DNA of 64,000 nucleotides from Bacillus sp. PK3_68. GTDB taxonomy: Bacteria > Bacillota > Bacilli > Bacillales > Domibacillaceae. The stretch lies in NCBI RefSeq assembly GCF_003600835.1, contig NZ_NQYC01000001.1:62001-126000 (forward strand). The letters are read 5' to 3'. Position 1 is the first letter of the stretch. Every line of letters starts with the position of its first letter. Below the pieces are notes generated by a model. The model did not search any database. It saw only the letters and a program-made list of their open reading frames with translations, and had not been told where the DNA came from. Positions 33,228-43,038 of the stretch are shown here, piece after piece. The position numbers and the translations under genes were made by a program.

Positions 33228-34556
33228 ATGGAGCAAACGAATACAGTGGAAGTGACAAAGAAAACAAGTTCAGAGGGATTCATGGGCCAAGATCAGGCAT
33301 TGGATTCTATCCCCGAATCTGCTCGGCAGCATTGGCTGACTCCAGCGATGATTTTTGGCGGATTAGAATTTACCATTCCAGTTTTAATGGTTGGCTCTAC
33401 ATTAACCGGAAGTTTTGGGTTGTCAAAAATACTTTTAATACTTCTCATTTCATTATTCGGCATTCAATGGGTTGGAAATACCTTGCAAGGATATATAGGC
33501 GCGAAAACAGGGCGCTCTTCTTCTGTTATTTCCCGTTCCAGCTTCGGTGATGTTCAGGCAAAAGTCATTGTTGGATTTACCATTTTTATCGTTTCACTTG
33601 GCTGGTGGGCATTGCAAACGGCTGTTGCGGGAAATGCGATTTCTGCGATGTTTGGCATAGATTACAAGAGTAATTGGGTTGGCTGGGCGATTGTCACCGT
33701 CATATGCGGATTACTTTTTGCATTGCCGTCTATCATCGGTTACAGCTCGATGAAATGGACAGATTATATCGCCGTTCCCGCTGGCCTTATTTTAATAGCT
33801 GGGGGAATATACTACGCATTAAGAAATACAGGCTGGGAGGCGATCGCTTCATGGCATCCAGAACCTACGATGACAATATGGGCTGCCATTAGTTTAGTGA
33901 TCGGAGTAAATGTTTCTCAGTGGGTCATTGCCTCGGATTATACACGCTATGCAAAGCCCACCTGGAAAGACAATATTATTATTCCGAGTGGCATTATATT
34001 CGTGGGTTTTCCTCTTTTCATTGTTGGGGCTATAATGGCCGTAGGAGTGGGGGATGCCGATATCGTGAATGTTATGATGGGCATGGGTTTTCCTATTTGG
34101 GGCTTTCTTATTTTATGGTTTGCGACTTGGACATCGCAACTTGTCAATAACTATAGCATGGGATTAGCTTTAGCAAATATTTTTAATGTCAACTCCGGGA
34201 AAGGGAGAGCACTCCTCACACTTCTTGGCACGATTCTGGCAATTATTGTCGCGCTATTGGGAATACTTGAACATTTTATGGACTTCTTATACTTAACAGC
34301 CTTGCTTTACCCAGCTATAGGAGGCGTCATGATGGGTGATTTCTTCTTTATTCGCAAACAACAGTGGGAGGATTGCAGAGGGTGGAACTGGATGGCCACC
34401 ATTGCCTTACTCGCGGGAATCGTTGTCGGCTATCTTACACAATATGTATCCCCATGGGGGCTGCCAGCCGTTCAATCCCTCCTTATTTCCCTCGTTGTGT
34501 ACATCGTTGCAATGAAGATAAAAAAGAACGTAGCGCCGGATCAGTTTACAGCATAG
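33228..34556 (+). CDS. NCS1-family permease (cytosine/purine/allantoin type), cluster 1
   Basis: A 442-aa membrane protein with about 12 hydrophobic segments and NCS1 features: a polar N-terminus with I-P-E-S-A-R-Q-H-W, G-W-W-A-L-Q-T-A-V-A-G near the fourth segment, S-D-Y-T-R-Y-A-K, and L-Y-P-A-I-G-G-V-M-M-G-D-F-F. The family imports nucleobases, hydantoins, allantoin or thiamine precursors with Na+ or H+. Linked to HyuA/HyuB it probably imports the ring compound they open. AAAGGATG precedes the ATG. Confidence 0.87.
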   Translation: MEQTNTVEVTKKTSSEGFMGQDQALDSIPESARQHWLTPAMIFGGLEFTIPVLMVGSTLTGSFGLSKILLILLISLFGIQWVGNTLQGYIGAKTGRSSSVISRSSFGDVQAKVIVGFTIFIVSLGWWALQTAVAGNAISAMFGIDYKSNWVGWAIVTVICGLLFALPSIIGYSSMKWTDYIAVPAGLILIAGGIYYALRNTGWEAIASWHPEPTMTIWAAISLVIGVNVSQWVIASDYTRYAKPTWKDNIIIPSGIIFVGFPLFIVGAIMAVGVGDADIVNVMMGMGFPIWGFLILWFATWTSQLVNNYSMGLALANIFNVNSGKGRALLTLLGTILAIIVALLGILEHFMDFLYLTALLYPAIGGVMMGDFFFIRKQQWEDCRGWNWMATIALLAGIVVGYLTQYVSPWGLPAVQSLLISLVVYIVAMKIKKNVAPDQFTA

Positions 34557-34625
34557 CCCTATGTTAACCAAGAATTATCACCTATTTAATAGTAAGTAAA
34601 GAACATACCCATGAACAAACGAAAT

Positions 34626-34658
34626 AAAAAGCCGGTCCCTTTAAAATAAAAGGTGGCC
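34626..34658 (+). terminator. Terminator after NCS1 gene, cluster 1
   Basis: AAAAAGCCGG pairs with CCGGCTTTTT (34626-34635 and 34647-34656), with an inner CCTTT/AAAGG pairing and T run. Confidence 0.85.
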
Positions 34659-34841
34659 GGCTTTTTTTCTAGCCTATGCTATTTGAAATAATGAGCAGGG
34701 GAGCTAAGGTATTTTTCTCCTGTTCTAGGGACATTCATTTCATCAGGCATTTTTAAAAACAAGGTTTATTCAGGAATATATGGATAGTATGAGGGAAATA
34801 TAACATGTGGCAAGGAATAAAAAAACTTTGGAGGATCGTTC

Positions 34842-36434
34842 ATGAAAAATAACCAATCCAATCATCAAAGCCAGACGAATGAAGAACACGAAAACACATT
34901 AACGAATCGGCAGGGTCATCCTGTGACGAATAATCAAAATATGAGAACGGTTGGAAATCGCGGTCCAGCCATGTTAGAGAATTATGATTTTATTGAGAAA
35001 GTCAGCCATTTTGATAGAGAACGGATTCCAGAGCGCGTCGTGCATGCGCGTGGTGCCGGAGCCCATGGCTATTTTGAGGCCTATGGAACAGCTGGAAAGG
35101 AACCTGTTTCAAAGTACACGAGGGCGAAACTGTTTCAAGAAAAAGGCAAAAAAACGCCTGTTTTTGTACGTTTTTCGTCAGTTATCCATGGAGGGCATTC
35201 TCCGGAAACGTTGCGTGATCCTCGCGGCTTTGCCGTGAAATTTTATACAGAGGATGGGAACTGGGATCTTGTCGGGAATAACTTGAAAATTTTCTTTATC
35301 CGTGATGCGATGAAGTTCCCGGATATGATTCATGCATTTAAGCCTGATCCAGTGACGAATATCCAAGATCCAGAGAGGTTTTTTGACTTTTGTGCAAGCT
35401 CTCCGGAATCTTTCCATATGGTGACTTTTGTTTATTCTCCTTGGGGAATTCCTGCGAACTATCGCATGATGCAAGGTTCTGGAGTGAACACGTACCGCTG
35501 GGTTAACAATGAAGGAAAAGCAGTCCTTGTTAAATATCACTGGGAACCGAAACAGGGCATTAAAAACTTGACGATGAAAGAAGCGGGCGAAATTCAAGCT
35601 ACAAACTTTAATCATGCTACACAAGATTTATATGAAGCTATTGAGCGCGGCGAATATCCGGAGTGGGAGCTTCTTGTACAAGTCATGAGCGATGAAGAGC
35701 ACCCTGAACTTGATTTTGACCCGCTGGACTGTACAAAATTGTGGCCGGAAGATCAATTCCCATGGCTGCCGGTGGGCAAGATGGTTCTAAACAAAAACCC
35801 GGAAGATTATTTTACTGAAGTGGAACAAGCTGCATTTGGCACAGGTGTGCTTGTGGATGGCCTTGATTTTTCTGATGATAAAATGCTGCAGGGCAGAACA
35901 TTTTCTTATTCAGATACACAGCGTTATCGTGTCGGACCGAATTATCTTCAACTGCCGATTAATGCGCCGAAAAAGCGGGTGGCTACCAATCAGAGCGGCG
36001 GACAGATGCAGTATAAAGTTGATCATCCAAATCCTCATATCAACTATGAACCATCCATACTGGACGGCCTGAAAGAAGCCAAACAGCATGGCAAGGAACA
36101 TACGCCACATGTGGAAGGGAATATTGTACGCGAGTCGATTGAACGGACGAACGATACAAAACAGGCAGGCGAAACGTATCGCCAATTCGAACAGTGGGAA
36201 AAGGATGAATTGATCGCAAACCTTGTAGCCGATCTTTCACGATGCGACCAGCGCATTCAAGATAAAATGATTTCTTATGCGGAGGAAGCAGATGAAGAGT
36301 ATGGCCGCCGTTTAAGAGAAGGATTAGCCAATGCGCCAAAGGGAGGCTCTACCCGTAAGCCACTTGGAGATAACCATGCAGAGGATGCTACCAAACAAGC
36401 TGTAGAAAAAGGGCATGACGCTGATCCATACTAA
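34842..36434 (+). CDS. katX: Monofunctional heme catalase, KatX-like
   Basis: A 530-aa catalase: R-G-P-A-M-L-E-N-Y, the active-site His in [16 protein letters not shown], the Asn region in [18 protein letters not shown], and the heme-ligand [12 protein letters not shown]. The Gln/Asn/His-rich N-terminal 25 residues, [18 protein letters not shown] and length are closer to B. subtilis KatX (forespore/general stress) than to KatA (483 aa). GGAGG precedes the ATG. It stands alone between the two hydantoinase clusters, with terminators on both sides. Confidence 0.9.
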   Translation: MKNNQSNHQSQTNEEHENTLTNRQGHPVTNNQNMRTVGNRGPAMLENYDFIEKVSHFDRERIPERVVHARGAGAHGYFEAYGTAGKEPVSKYTRAKLFQEKGKKTPVFVRFSSVIHGGHSPETLRDPRGFAVKFYTEDGNWDLVGNNLKIFFIRDAMKFPDMIHAFKPDPVTNIQDPERFFDFCASSPESFHMVTFVYSPWGIPANYRMMQGSGVNTYRWVNNEGKAVLVKYHWEPKQGIKNLTMKEAGEIQATNFNHATQDLYEAIERGEYPEWELLVQVMSDEEHPELDFDPLDCTKLWPEDQFPWLPVGKMVLNKNPEDYFTEVEQAAFGTGVLVDGLDFSDDKMLQGRTFSYSDTQRYRVGPNYLQLPINAPKKRVATNQSGGQMQYKVDHPNPHINYEPSILDGLKEAKQHGKEHTPHVEGNIVRESIERTNDTKQAGETYRQFEQWEKDELIANLVADLSRCDQRIQDKMISYAEEADEEYGRRLREGLANAPKGGSTRKPLGDNHAEDATKQAVEKGHDADPY

Positions 36435-36441
36435 ATAGTTG

Positions 36442-36478
36442 AAAAAAGCCATAAACGAAATGTTTATGGCTTTTTTTT
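36442..36478 (+). terminator. Terminator after catalase
   Basis: AAAAAAGCCATAAAC (36442-36456) pairs with GTTTATGGC and the T run (36462-36478); loop GAAAT. Confidence 0.92.
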
Positions 36479-37012
36479 CGAGCTTTGCAGAGGAGAAAAA
36501 ACTGCCTTCTTCTGAAGATTCTTGCCTACACTTTAGTGTCGGCATAGCAGCTTGCATGCAAAGATAACCAAGGAAGAAACCGAAGAGTGATCGATCGTTG
36601 TCTAAGCCTTTGGATGCTCTATTTTAATGGGCAATGTTAGTGAAATGTAAGAAGAAACGTTACTCTTTAAATTGTGCAAAAGAGGCTATTCAGAAAGGAT
36701 GTCATTAGTTTGCTTGCTATATGACGCTTCAGAAGCATATGTTTCCGGTATCATAAGACCAGTAAAAAACGCTTAATCGGGTATTCAGAAATAGAGAAAA
36801 AGCTATAAGGGTTCATCTATACTGCTTATCGGTTATCATACTTCACAGACTATGAACTAAACCTTGTAAAAAGAGACCGAATATAAAGCATAACTTGACT
36901 ATAAATAAAACCTTGTATTATATTAAATCATATAAGTCTTATAGGAATTTAGGATTTTTTGTTCTAAAACTGACTGACTTGTCAATCAATAAAGGGAAGA
37001 AGGGAAAGATAA
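36479..37012. other. Intergenic region, no gene recognised
   Basis: About 530 bp between catalase and the second hydantoinase cluster. It is AT-rich near 36890-36960 and holds the dyad at 36971-36988. No coding pattern seen. Confidence 0.35.
36971..36988. promoter_or_regulatory. Dyad before TetR gene of cluster 2
   Basis: TGACTGACTTGTCAATCA is an inverted repeat with 7 of 8 arm positions paired around TT. It lies about 25 bp before the TetR start and is a candidate autoregulatory operator. Confidence 0.45.
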
Positions 37013-37642
37013 TTGGCAAATACAGATCGCAGAGAGGAACTTTTGCACGCAGCTCTTGAGATTTTCGCTACTAAAGGCTATCATGCCACGAAAATTTCGG
37101 ACATTGTAAAGCAGACAGGGGTTGCACAAGGGACCTTTTACTGGCATTTCAAAAGCAAAGAGGAAATTGCATTAGAAATTATCGGTACAGGGAAAGAAAA
37201 TTTGCTTGCAGCGATCCACCAGGGGTACAGGCAAACTTTTGGGACAACCGATGATATGATCAAATCTTCTACAGCTCTTATGAAGAGGATTTTCACTTTT
37301 GCTGAGAAAAATCGCAATCTTCTAACTCTCCTGTTAATCAAGGGACAAGGAGCAGATCCTGTAATTAGAGAAGCGGTTGCAGACACGGTTATAAGTATTG
37401 AACAGGCATTCAAAAAAAATATTGAAAGAGCGATTGAGCTGGAGATGCTAAATTCTAATCATAATGTTGATTTGCAAGCCAACATGTTAACGAGCCTTGT
37501 CATAGGCACACTGTCAAAATGGCTGTTTGGACCGAAGAACGACCTTAGCTATACACCGACCCTTTCTGTCGATGAGATTACTAGGGAATTAGTTGATTTT
37601 GAATTTTTTGGTTTGATTGGCCAAAGGAGGGAAACAGATTGA
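37013..37642 (+). CDS. TetR-family regulator of hydantoinase cluster 2
   Basis: A 209-aa protein with a TetR DNA-binding domain at residues ~5-52 (R-R-E-E-L-L-H-A-A-L-E-I-F-A-T-K-G-Y-H-A-T-K-I-S-D-I-V-K-Q-T-G-V-A-Q-G-T-F-Y-W-H-F-K-S-K-E-E-I). TTG start with AAGGG upstream. It overlaps the OsmC gene by 4 nt and heads the operon OsmC, NCS1, HyuA, HyuB-like, HyuB, so it most likely represses this set until its ligand appears. A dyad lies at 36971-36988. Confidence 0.87.
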   Translation: MANTDRREELLHAALEIFATKGYHATKISDIVKQTGVAQGTFYWHFKSKEEIALEIIGTGKENLLAAIHQGYRQTFGTTDDMIKSSTALMKRIFTFAEKNRNLLTLLLIKGQGADPVIREAVADTVISIEQAFKKNIERAIELEMLNSNHNVDLQANMLTSLVIGTLSKWLFGPKNDLSYTPTLSVDEITRELVDFEFFGLIGQRRETD

Positions 37643-38028
37643 CTGTTATTAAACAAGAAAATAAAGAATTCGGTATTTTTAATCAGATGGGCAAACAGGT
37701 AGAGGGAGCCTTTGCTCCTAATTCAAAGGGGCTTTCTCCAATCGAACTTCTAGAAGCTTCTTTAGGCATGTGTATTGTTATTTCTCTGCAAAGAATGTTT
37801 GAAAGGGACGGCATAACTGTATTAGATCATGAATTTTCAGTGGAGGTATCTGCCAAGAAAGCCCTGGAGGGTCCTTCCCGTGTAGAGAGGTGCAAGGTGG
37901 CTGTTACATTTCCGGAACATTTCACCGCTGAGTACAAAAAAAAGCTAATCATTTCGGCGGAAAGGGCATGCACCATAGGCAATACATTAAAACAGGGGGT
38001 AATGATTGATATAGAAGAGACAATATAG
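37639..38028 (+). CDS. OsmC/Ohr-family protein
   Basis: A 129-aa OsmC-fold protein: S-P-I-E-L-L-E-A-S-L-G-M-C (Cys45) and E-R-A-C-T-I-G-N-T-L (Cys111), the two cysteines used in thiol peroxidase activity of this family. TTG start overlaps the TetR stop. Its location inside a ring-degradation operon is uncommon; it could remove organic peroxides formed by the pathway or be a thiol-dependent hydrolase. Which, sequence alone cannot show. Confidence 0.83.
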   Translation: MTVIKQENKEFGIFNQMGKQVEGAFAPNSKGLSPIELLEASLGMCIVISLQRMFERDGITVLDHEFSVEVSAKKALEGPSRVERCKVAVTFPEHFTAEYKKKLIISAERACTIGNTLKQGVMIDIEETI

Positions 38029-38086
38029 CATGTTTGTTGTTTAGAATTTTCAACCTTTCGCTTAACTAAAATAAGGAGATTTTAAG

Positions 38087-39436
38087 ATGGAAAAGAATGT
38101 ACGAAAAATCCCTCAAGCTCAGACCGATGATTTTGCTGTGACCTCTGTGCCGGCAGAACAGAGAAAATCGTCTGTCAATATTGCCATTACAAGTTGTGCC
38201 TGGATTATTTCCTTGTCGACGATTGTCACGGGCGGAGCTCTTATTCAAGGACTAAATTTTAAGAATGCGATTTTTGCAGCCATATTCGGTATGTTAATTT
38301 TAGCTGTCTATGGATTTTTTCAAGGGGTAATGGGCGCTAAATATGGAATCTCAACTACGGTTCTGGCCCGCCAGGCTTTTGGGCGTTATGGCGCGAGCTT
38401 ATTCGGGATTGTATTAGCTTTAACCCTTGGAGTTGGATGGTTTGGCTGGCAGGTTGCTTTTTTTGGGACGACCATTTCTGAAATGTTTCCAAATGTTTGG
38501 CTCGCACAGCCTGAGGTGGCTATCGTTTGGGGAGGCATCTTAATGATGTGTACAGCCTTTATCGGTTACCGCGGACTTGCTGCCTTAAGCTTTATTGCTG
38601 TTCCCTTAGTTGTCATCTTATCGATTTGGGGGATTGTGAGTGCTGTCAATTATTCTGGAAGCTGGCATGCTTTATTATCATTTGAGCCAGCAGGCGACCC
38701 GATGACTGTTTTCGCGGGAATTACGATCGTCGTTGGAAATGCAGCCTTGGGTGCAGTAGTCTTTCCGGATGTAACGAGATATGCCAAAAGTGCGGCTTCC
38801 GGCGGCATTAGTGCATCTGTCGGTTATTTTCTTGGAGGGGTTTTCTGTATTATTGCTGGGGCCGCAATGGCCATTGCAGCCCAAGTTCCTGATATCGGGT
38901 CTACACCAAACATCCCAGCTGCCATGAGCAAGCTAGGACTAGGATTTTTTGCCTTTTTGATTTTAATTTTTGCCCAATGGACAACAAATGACAACAACTT
39001 ATATACCGGCTCTTTGGGTCTTCGGAATGTTGTGAAAATCCCTAAAAAAGTCTTGGTTGTTTGTATGGGGGTTATTGGGATCCTCATTGCACTCATGGGT
39101 ATTCAAGATATGTTTGTGCCATTCTTATCGTTCTTAGGGTTATATGTTCCCCCGATTGCAGGTGTAATGATTGCGGATCACTGGATTGTAGGGCCTAAGA
39201 TTCGAAATAAGAAATATGAATTTGGGCCAGGATCGACGTATTCGGGATTAAACATTGCGGCGATTGTATCTGTAGTGATCGGTGGTTTTGTTACTTCTAA
39301 ATTATCATTTGGTATTGGACCGATTAATTCTACTCTTCTTGCTTTCTTAATTTATATTGTTCTTACTTTTATTTTGAACAAATTAAACCTGCGTTACGAG
39401 CTTGGAGAAGTAAAGGAAGAGTCATCTGGATTTTAA
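38087..39436 (+). CDS. NCS1-family cytosine-permease-like transporter, cluster 2
   Basis: A 449-aa membrane protein with about 12 hydrophobic segments. Features: R-K-S-S-V-N-I-A-I-T before the first segment, G-V-G-W-F-G-W-Q-V-A-F-F-G, F-P-D-V-T-R-Y-A-K, W-T-T-N-D-N-N-L-Y, and P-P-I-A-G-V-M-I-A-D-H-W, all as in CodB-type NCS1 carriers. It is clearly different in sequence from the cluster 1 carrier, so the two clusters probably import different rings. AAGGAG precedes the ATG; hyuA begins 24 bp after its stop. Confidence 0.88.
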   Translation: MEKNVRKIPQAQTDDFAVTSVPAEQRKSSVNIAITSCAWIISLSTIVTGGALIQGLNFKNAIFAAIFGMLILAVYGFFQGVMGAKYGISTTVLARQAFGRYGASLFGIVLALTLGVGWFGWQVAFFGTTISEMFPNVWLAQPEVAIVWGGILMMCTAFIGYRGLAALSFIAVPLVVILSIWGIVSAVNYSGSWHALLSFEPAGDPMTVFAGITIVVGNAALGAVVFPDVTRYAKSAASGGISASVGYFLGGVFCIIAGAAMAIAAQVPDIGSTPNIPAAMSKLGLGFFAFLILIFAQWTTNDNNLYTGSLGLRNVVKIPKKVLVVCMGVIGILIALMGIQDMFVPFLSFLGLYVPPIAGVMIADHWIVGPKIRNKKYEFGPGSTYSGLNIAAIVSVVIGGFVTSKLSFGIGPINSTLLAFLIYIVLTFILNKLNLRYELGEVKEESSGF

Positions 39437-39460
39437 GCGAATAGAAGGAGGAAAAGCTTC

Positions 39461-41566
39461 ATGGAGAAACAACAAAATCAATGGGTGTTCGGAGTAGATG
39501 TCGGTGGAACGTTTACCGATTTAGTGGCTATCGACAGACACGGTAAAATGGTTTCAACTAAAACCCCTTCAACACCTGATCAATCAGATGGTGTCATGAA
39601 TGGAATTAAGAAAGTCTCCGAAATCATTGGAGTGGATATAAAAGTTCTTTTAGCGAACAGTCCATTAGTTGTCCACGGAACAACCGTAGCGACAAACTCA
39701 TTACTAGAGTATAACGGTGCGAAAGTAGGGTTGCTTACGACAGAGGGATTCCGTGACGAAATTGAATTCCGCCGTGCCTATAAGGAAAGCGTATTTTCTC
39801 CGCGCCTTCAGGCGCCCTTTCAAATTGTTCCAAGAAGATATCGAGTGGGGATCCCGGAACGTCTAGATCATGCGGGAAAAGTAATCAAAGAGTTAGATGA
39901 AGCAGCTGTACGTCAGGCCGTCCGCGACTTTGTTGAGGAGGGAATCGAGGCTATTGCGGTATGCTTCCTATTCAGCTTCATGAATCCTTCCCACGAAAGC
40001 CGGGTAAGAGAGATTATCCAGGAAGAAGCTCCTGGAATGTTTGTTTCCTTATCTTACGAAGTGTTGCCACAAATTCGGGAGTTTGAACGCGTCAGCACGA
40101 CCATTGTAAATGCCTTTACAGGGCCATCAATGCAAAGCTATTTAAACCATTTGGATGAACGTCTCCGTGCAGACGGTTTTACAGGTGAATTATTTGTTAT
40201 GCAATCAAATGGAGGAGTCCAAAACGTCTTACAGAGTGGGAAATTTGCAGCCGGCGCTCTTCTCTCAGGGCCGGCAGGAGGGGTGACAGCCGCTTCCTTC
40301 ATTGGAGAAAAATCAGGGTACGAAAATGTCATCACTGTTGATATGGGCGGAACAAGCTATGATGTCTCGGTGATCGAAAAATTAAATCCAGCCATTACAA
40401 CTGAAAACTGGATCAGCCGTTACCGTGTCGCATTGCCAATGATGGATATCCATACAATTGGCTCTGGAGGTGGAAGCATCGCCTGGATTGATAATGGTGG
40501 AGCCCTGCAAGTTGGGCCTAGAAGTGCAGGGTCAACTCCAGGCCCTGCTTGTTATGGAAGAGGGGGAGAAGAACCAACTGTTACAGATGTCAATGTGTTC
40601 TTAGGCTATATTAATCCTGACAACTTTCTGGGAGGGGAAATGAAGCTTGACCGTTCGTTAGCTGAAAAAGCTATTCGCACACGCATTGCAGACCCGCTTG
40701 GCATTTCAACAGTAGAAGCGGCCCTTGCCATCTCGCAAATCGTAAATAGTGATATGTCGAATGCTGTCCATTTTGTGACAACACAGCGCGGACATGACCC
40801 GCGCAACTTTGCCTTAATGGCCGTTGGTGGTGCAGGAGCCATTCATGCTGGAAAACAGGCAGAAGATCTTGGAATCAATACGGTGATTGTTCCCTCTTTA
40901 GCTCCTGTTTTTTGCGCACTCGGTGATGTCGCAGCAAATCTAAAGGTAACAGAACTGAGAACCCGCTTTGAAAGCATGAACCAAGTGGATCTTCAAGCGA
41001 TGAATGCTGATTTTGAAAAGATGGAACAAACAGCTCGTGAAAAACTAGGCGGACAATCCGTAACGGATCAGTATGAAACTCGTCGTTATATTGATATGCG
41101 CTATGCAGGAGAGGTGCATGAAGTTACTGTGCCAGTAAAATCAAGAACTCGCCGAATTACGGAGCTGAACCTTGAAGCAACGGTTACCGATTTTCATGAG
41201 CTTCATGAAAGAATGTTTGCTCACAAAGATCCAGGTCACGAAATTGAAATTTTAAATCTTCGCCTTGACCTTGTAGGGGTGAGAGAGCCGTTAAAGTTGA
41301 AAGAGGAGCCTTTCCAGCAGGAGGACCCTGCTCAAGCACAAACGGGTGAGCGCGAGATGTATTTTGACACGGAGCCGACGCGGACGCCTATTTACGACGG
41401 TTCCTTGCTGGAACCAGGAAACCTGATAGTTGGGCCCGCGATTATCGAACAGTGGGGAACAACGATTGTCGTTTACCCGGGGCATGAGGCTTTGATCGAT
41501 TCTTATCGCAACTGTGTCATTGAAGTCAAACACTCTCCTGCCCAGCAAAGGAGTGGAAATGAATGA
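39461..41566 (+). CDS. hyuA: Hydantoinase/oxoprolinase subunit A (cluster 2)
   Basis: A 701-aa HyuA paralogue of 29041-31083: D-V-G-G-T-F-T-D-L loop near residue 15, V-H-G-T-T-V-A-T-N, L-L-S-G-P-A-G-G-V-T, D-M-G-G-T-S-Y-D-V and V-G-G-A-G-A-I-H-A. GAAGGAGG precedes the ATG. Its last 4 nt overlap the next gene (ATGA). The loop D-M-G-G-T-S-Y-D-V, against D-I-G-G-T-T-A-K in cluster 1, places it in the larger N-methylhydantoinase/acetone-carboxylase beta group. Substrate unknown. Confidence 0.9.
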   Translation: MEKQQNQWVFGVDVGGTFTDLVAIDRHGKMVSTKTPSTPDQSDGVMNGIKKVSEIIGVDIKVLLANSPLVVHGTTVATNSLLEYNGAKVGLLTTEGFRDEIEFRRAYKESVFSPRLQAPFQIVPRRYRVGIPERLDHAGKVIKELDEAAVRQAVRDFVEEGIEAIAVCFLFSFMNPSHESRVREIIQEEAPGMFVSLSYEVLPQIREFERVSTTIVNAFTGPSMQSYLNHLDERLRADGFTGELFVMQSNGGVQNVLQSGKFAAGALLSGPAGGVTAASFIGEKSGYENVITVDMGGTSYDVSVIEKLNPAITTENWISRYRVALPMMDIHTIGSGGGSIAWIDNGGALQVGPRSAGSTPGPACYGRGGEEPTVTDVNVFLGYINPDNFLGGEMKLDRSLAEKAIRTRIADPLGISTVEAALAISQIVNSDMSNAVHFVTTQRGHDPRNFALMAVGGAGAIHAGKQAEDLGINTVIVPSLAPVFCALGDVAANLKVTELRTRFESMNQVDLQAMNADFEKMEQTAREKLGGQSVTDQYETRRYIDMRYAGEVHEVTVPVKSRTRRITELNLEATVTDFHELHERMFAHKDPGHEIEILNLRLDLVGVREPLKLKEEPFQQEDPAQAQTGEREMYFDTEPTRTPIYDGSLLEPGNLIVGPAIIEQWGTTIVVYPGHEALIDSYRNCVIEVKHSPAQQRSGNE

Positions 41567-43038
41567 TCCAAGCGCAAATTTTATACAGCAAGCTACAGTC
41601 CATCGGCAGAGAAGTGGGAGATAATTTGCAACGAATTTCCCGCTCTCCCTTGTTGTCCCAGGATCGGGCGTTTGCTACAGCCATTTTTACCAATGAGTTA
41701 AAAATAGCTATTCAACACCAATATGAGCCAGAGCACTTATTTGCCTTAAAAGAAAGTGTAGAGAACCTGTTTGACTATTTTTCTTTTGATATTGCGGATG
41801 GGGATGTATTATTGGTGGCTGATCCCTACAGCGGTGGAACGAAAGGGCAAACTTTGACGATGGCAGCTCCTTTATTTGTAGAAGGAGAGCTCGTGCTTTT
41901 TCCTGCTATTCGCGCACAAATGATGGATCTGGCCGGTGAATACCCGGGTGGTTTTCATCCGGATGCTTTTGAGGTATGGCAGGAAAATATGCGTATTACA
42001 CCGATCAAGCTTTATAAACAAGGGGTACTGCAAGCGGATATTTTACGGTTTTTATTATCTAACAGCCGCATACCTACTTCCTTCAAATCGGATTTAGAGA
42101 CAATGTACACATGCTTGCGCGGAGCTCAGCAACAACTCAAAAAACTTCTTGGCAGCTATGGGCAGCAGAAAGTAGATGCATCCATTGAAAGCATTTTTCA
42201 ATACAGTCGAAAACGAGTGGAGCAACATTTATCACAGCTTCCCAAAGCAGGGATGAAAGCTCTGGTGGAATTTGAAACGACACAAGGAGATAAAAATGCC
42301 ATCGATGTGAGCATTACCATTCCGAACAACGCTGTTGAAATTGATCTGACTGGCTCCTCCATGCAGTCAACGAAGCCTATTAATTCCCCGATAGCTTTGA
42401 CAAAAGCATTTTCGGTTTGGCCGTTTCTCGCAACGATTGCCGATGAACTCTCGATTAATGAAGGTACGCTGGAACCGTTTAACATCAAAACAAAGGCCGG
42501 AACGATACTAGACCCACAATTTCCAGCAGCTACTGCTTTAGCACCAAGCATGACAGGGCATTTTCTTGCTGAAGCGATCTATCGGGCTATTCAAAATGGC
42601 CAGGGTCCGACAGAGGAATTTCCCCCGATTTACGGAACTGGTCCACAAGCCATTTTCTATCCTGAGCTTGGGACAAGAGCTGAAACCCAATCGATTGTCC
42701 TTGTCCCTGGATATCCTTCCACGGATAAAGGTTTTGGACCGCCTGCTTTATTTGGACAGAGGCTACTTGTGTCGGCGGAAGAGTTAGAACTTTATCATGG
42801 CTTCAAGATAGTTTCTCGCGAGTGGACGGATAGGAAGGAAGAGTTGAAAGTCTCCTTGCTGAATCAGGATGAGGATGTTTATTTTAACTTGATTTTACCT
42901 TTTGGTGAAGATGGGGACTATGGCTCTGTTACAAGAGAGGGAGAAGGAAAAGAAACGTTTTATCAAAGTATAGTCAATCAGCATGTGAAGAAAGGCGATC
43001 TCCTCGTCTTTACATACCCTGGAAAGGAGGAGCAATGA
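41563..43038 (+). CDS. Divergent, shortened HyuB-like protein
   Basis: A 491-aa protein that aligns with HyuB over its length but is about 90 residues shorter and strongly diverged. It keeps R-S-P-L-L-S-Q-D-R-A-F, V-A-D-P-Y-S-G-G-T-K-G-Q, E-I-D-L-T-G-S-S-M-Q-S-T-K-P-I-N-S-P, and a final hydrophobic stretch, but lacks the G-G-G-x-G-x-P end and the N-D-P-Y-H-G-G-S-H-x-x-D motif is altered to A-D-P-Y-S-G-G-T-K-G-Q. It overlaps hyuA and the next hyuB by 4 nt each. I infer a third structural subunit of one enzyme, as in multi-subunit carboxylases of this superfamily. Confidence 0.75.
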   Translation: MIQAQILYSKLQSIGREVGDNLQRISRSPLLSQDRAFATAIFTNELKIAIQHQYEPEHLFALKESVENLFDYFSFDIADGDVLLVADPYSGGTKGQTLTMAAPLFVEGELVLFPAIRAQMMDLAGEYPGGFHPDAFEVWQENMRITPIKLYKQGVLQADILRFLLSNSRIPTSFKSDLETMYTCLRGAQQQLKKLLGSYGQQKVDASIESIFQYSRKRVEQHLSQLPKAGMKALVEFETTQGDKNAIDVSITIPNNAVEIDLTGSSMQSTKPINSPIALTKAFSVWPFLATIADELSINEGTLEPFNIKTKAGTILDPQFPAATALAPSMTGHFLAEAIYRAIQNGQGPTEEFPPIYGTGPQAIFYPELGTRAETQSIVLVPGYPSTDKGFGPPALFGQRLLVSAEELELYHGFKIVSREWTDRKEELKVSLLNQDEDVYFNLILPFGEDGDYGSVTREGEGKETFYQSIVNQHVKKGDLLVFTYPGKEEQ

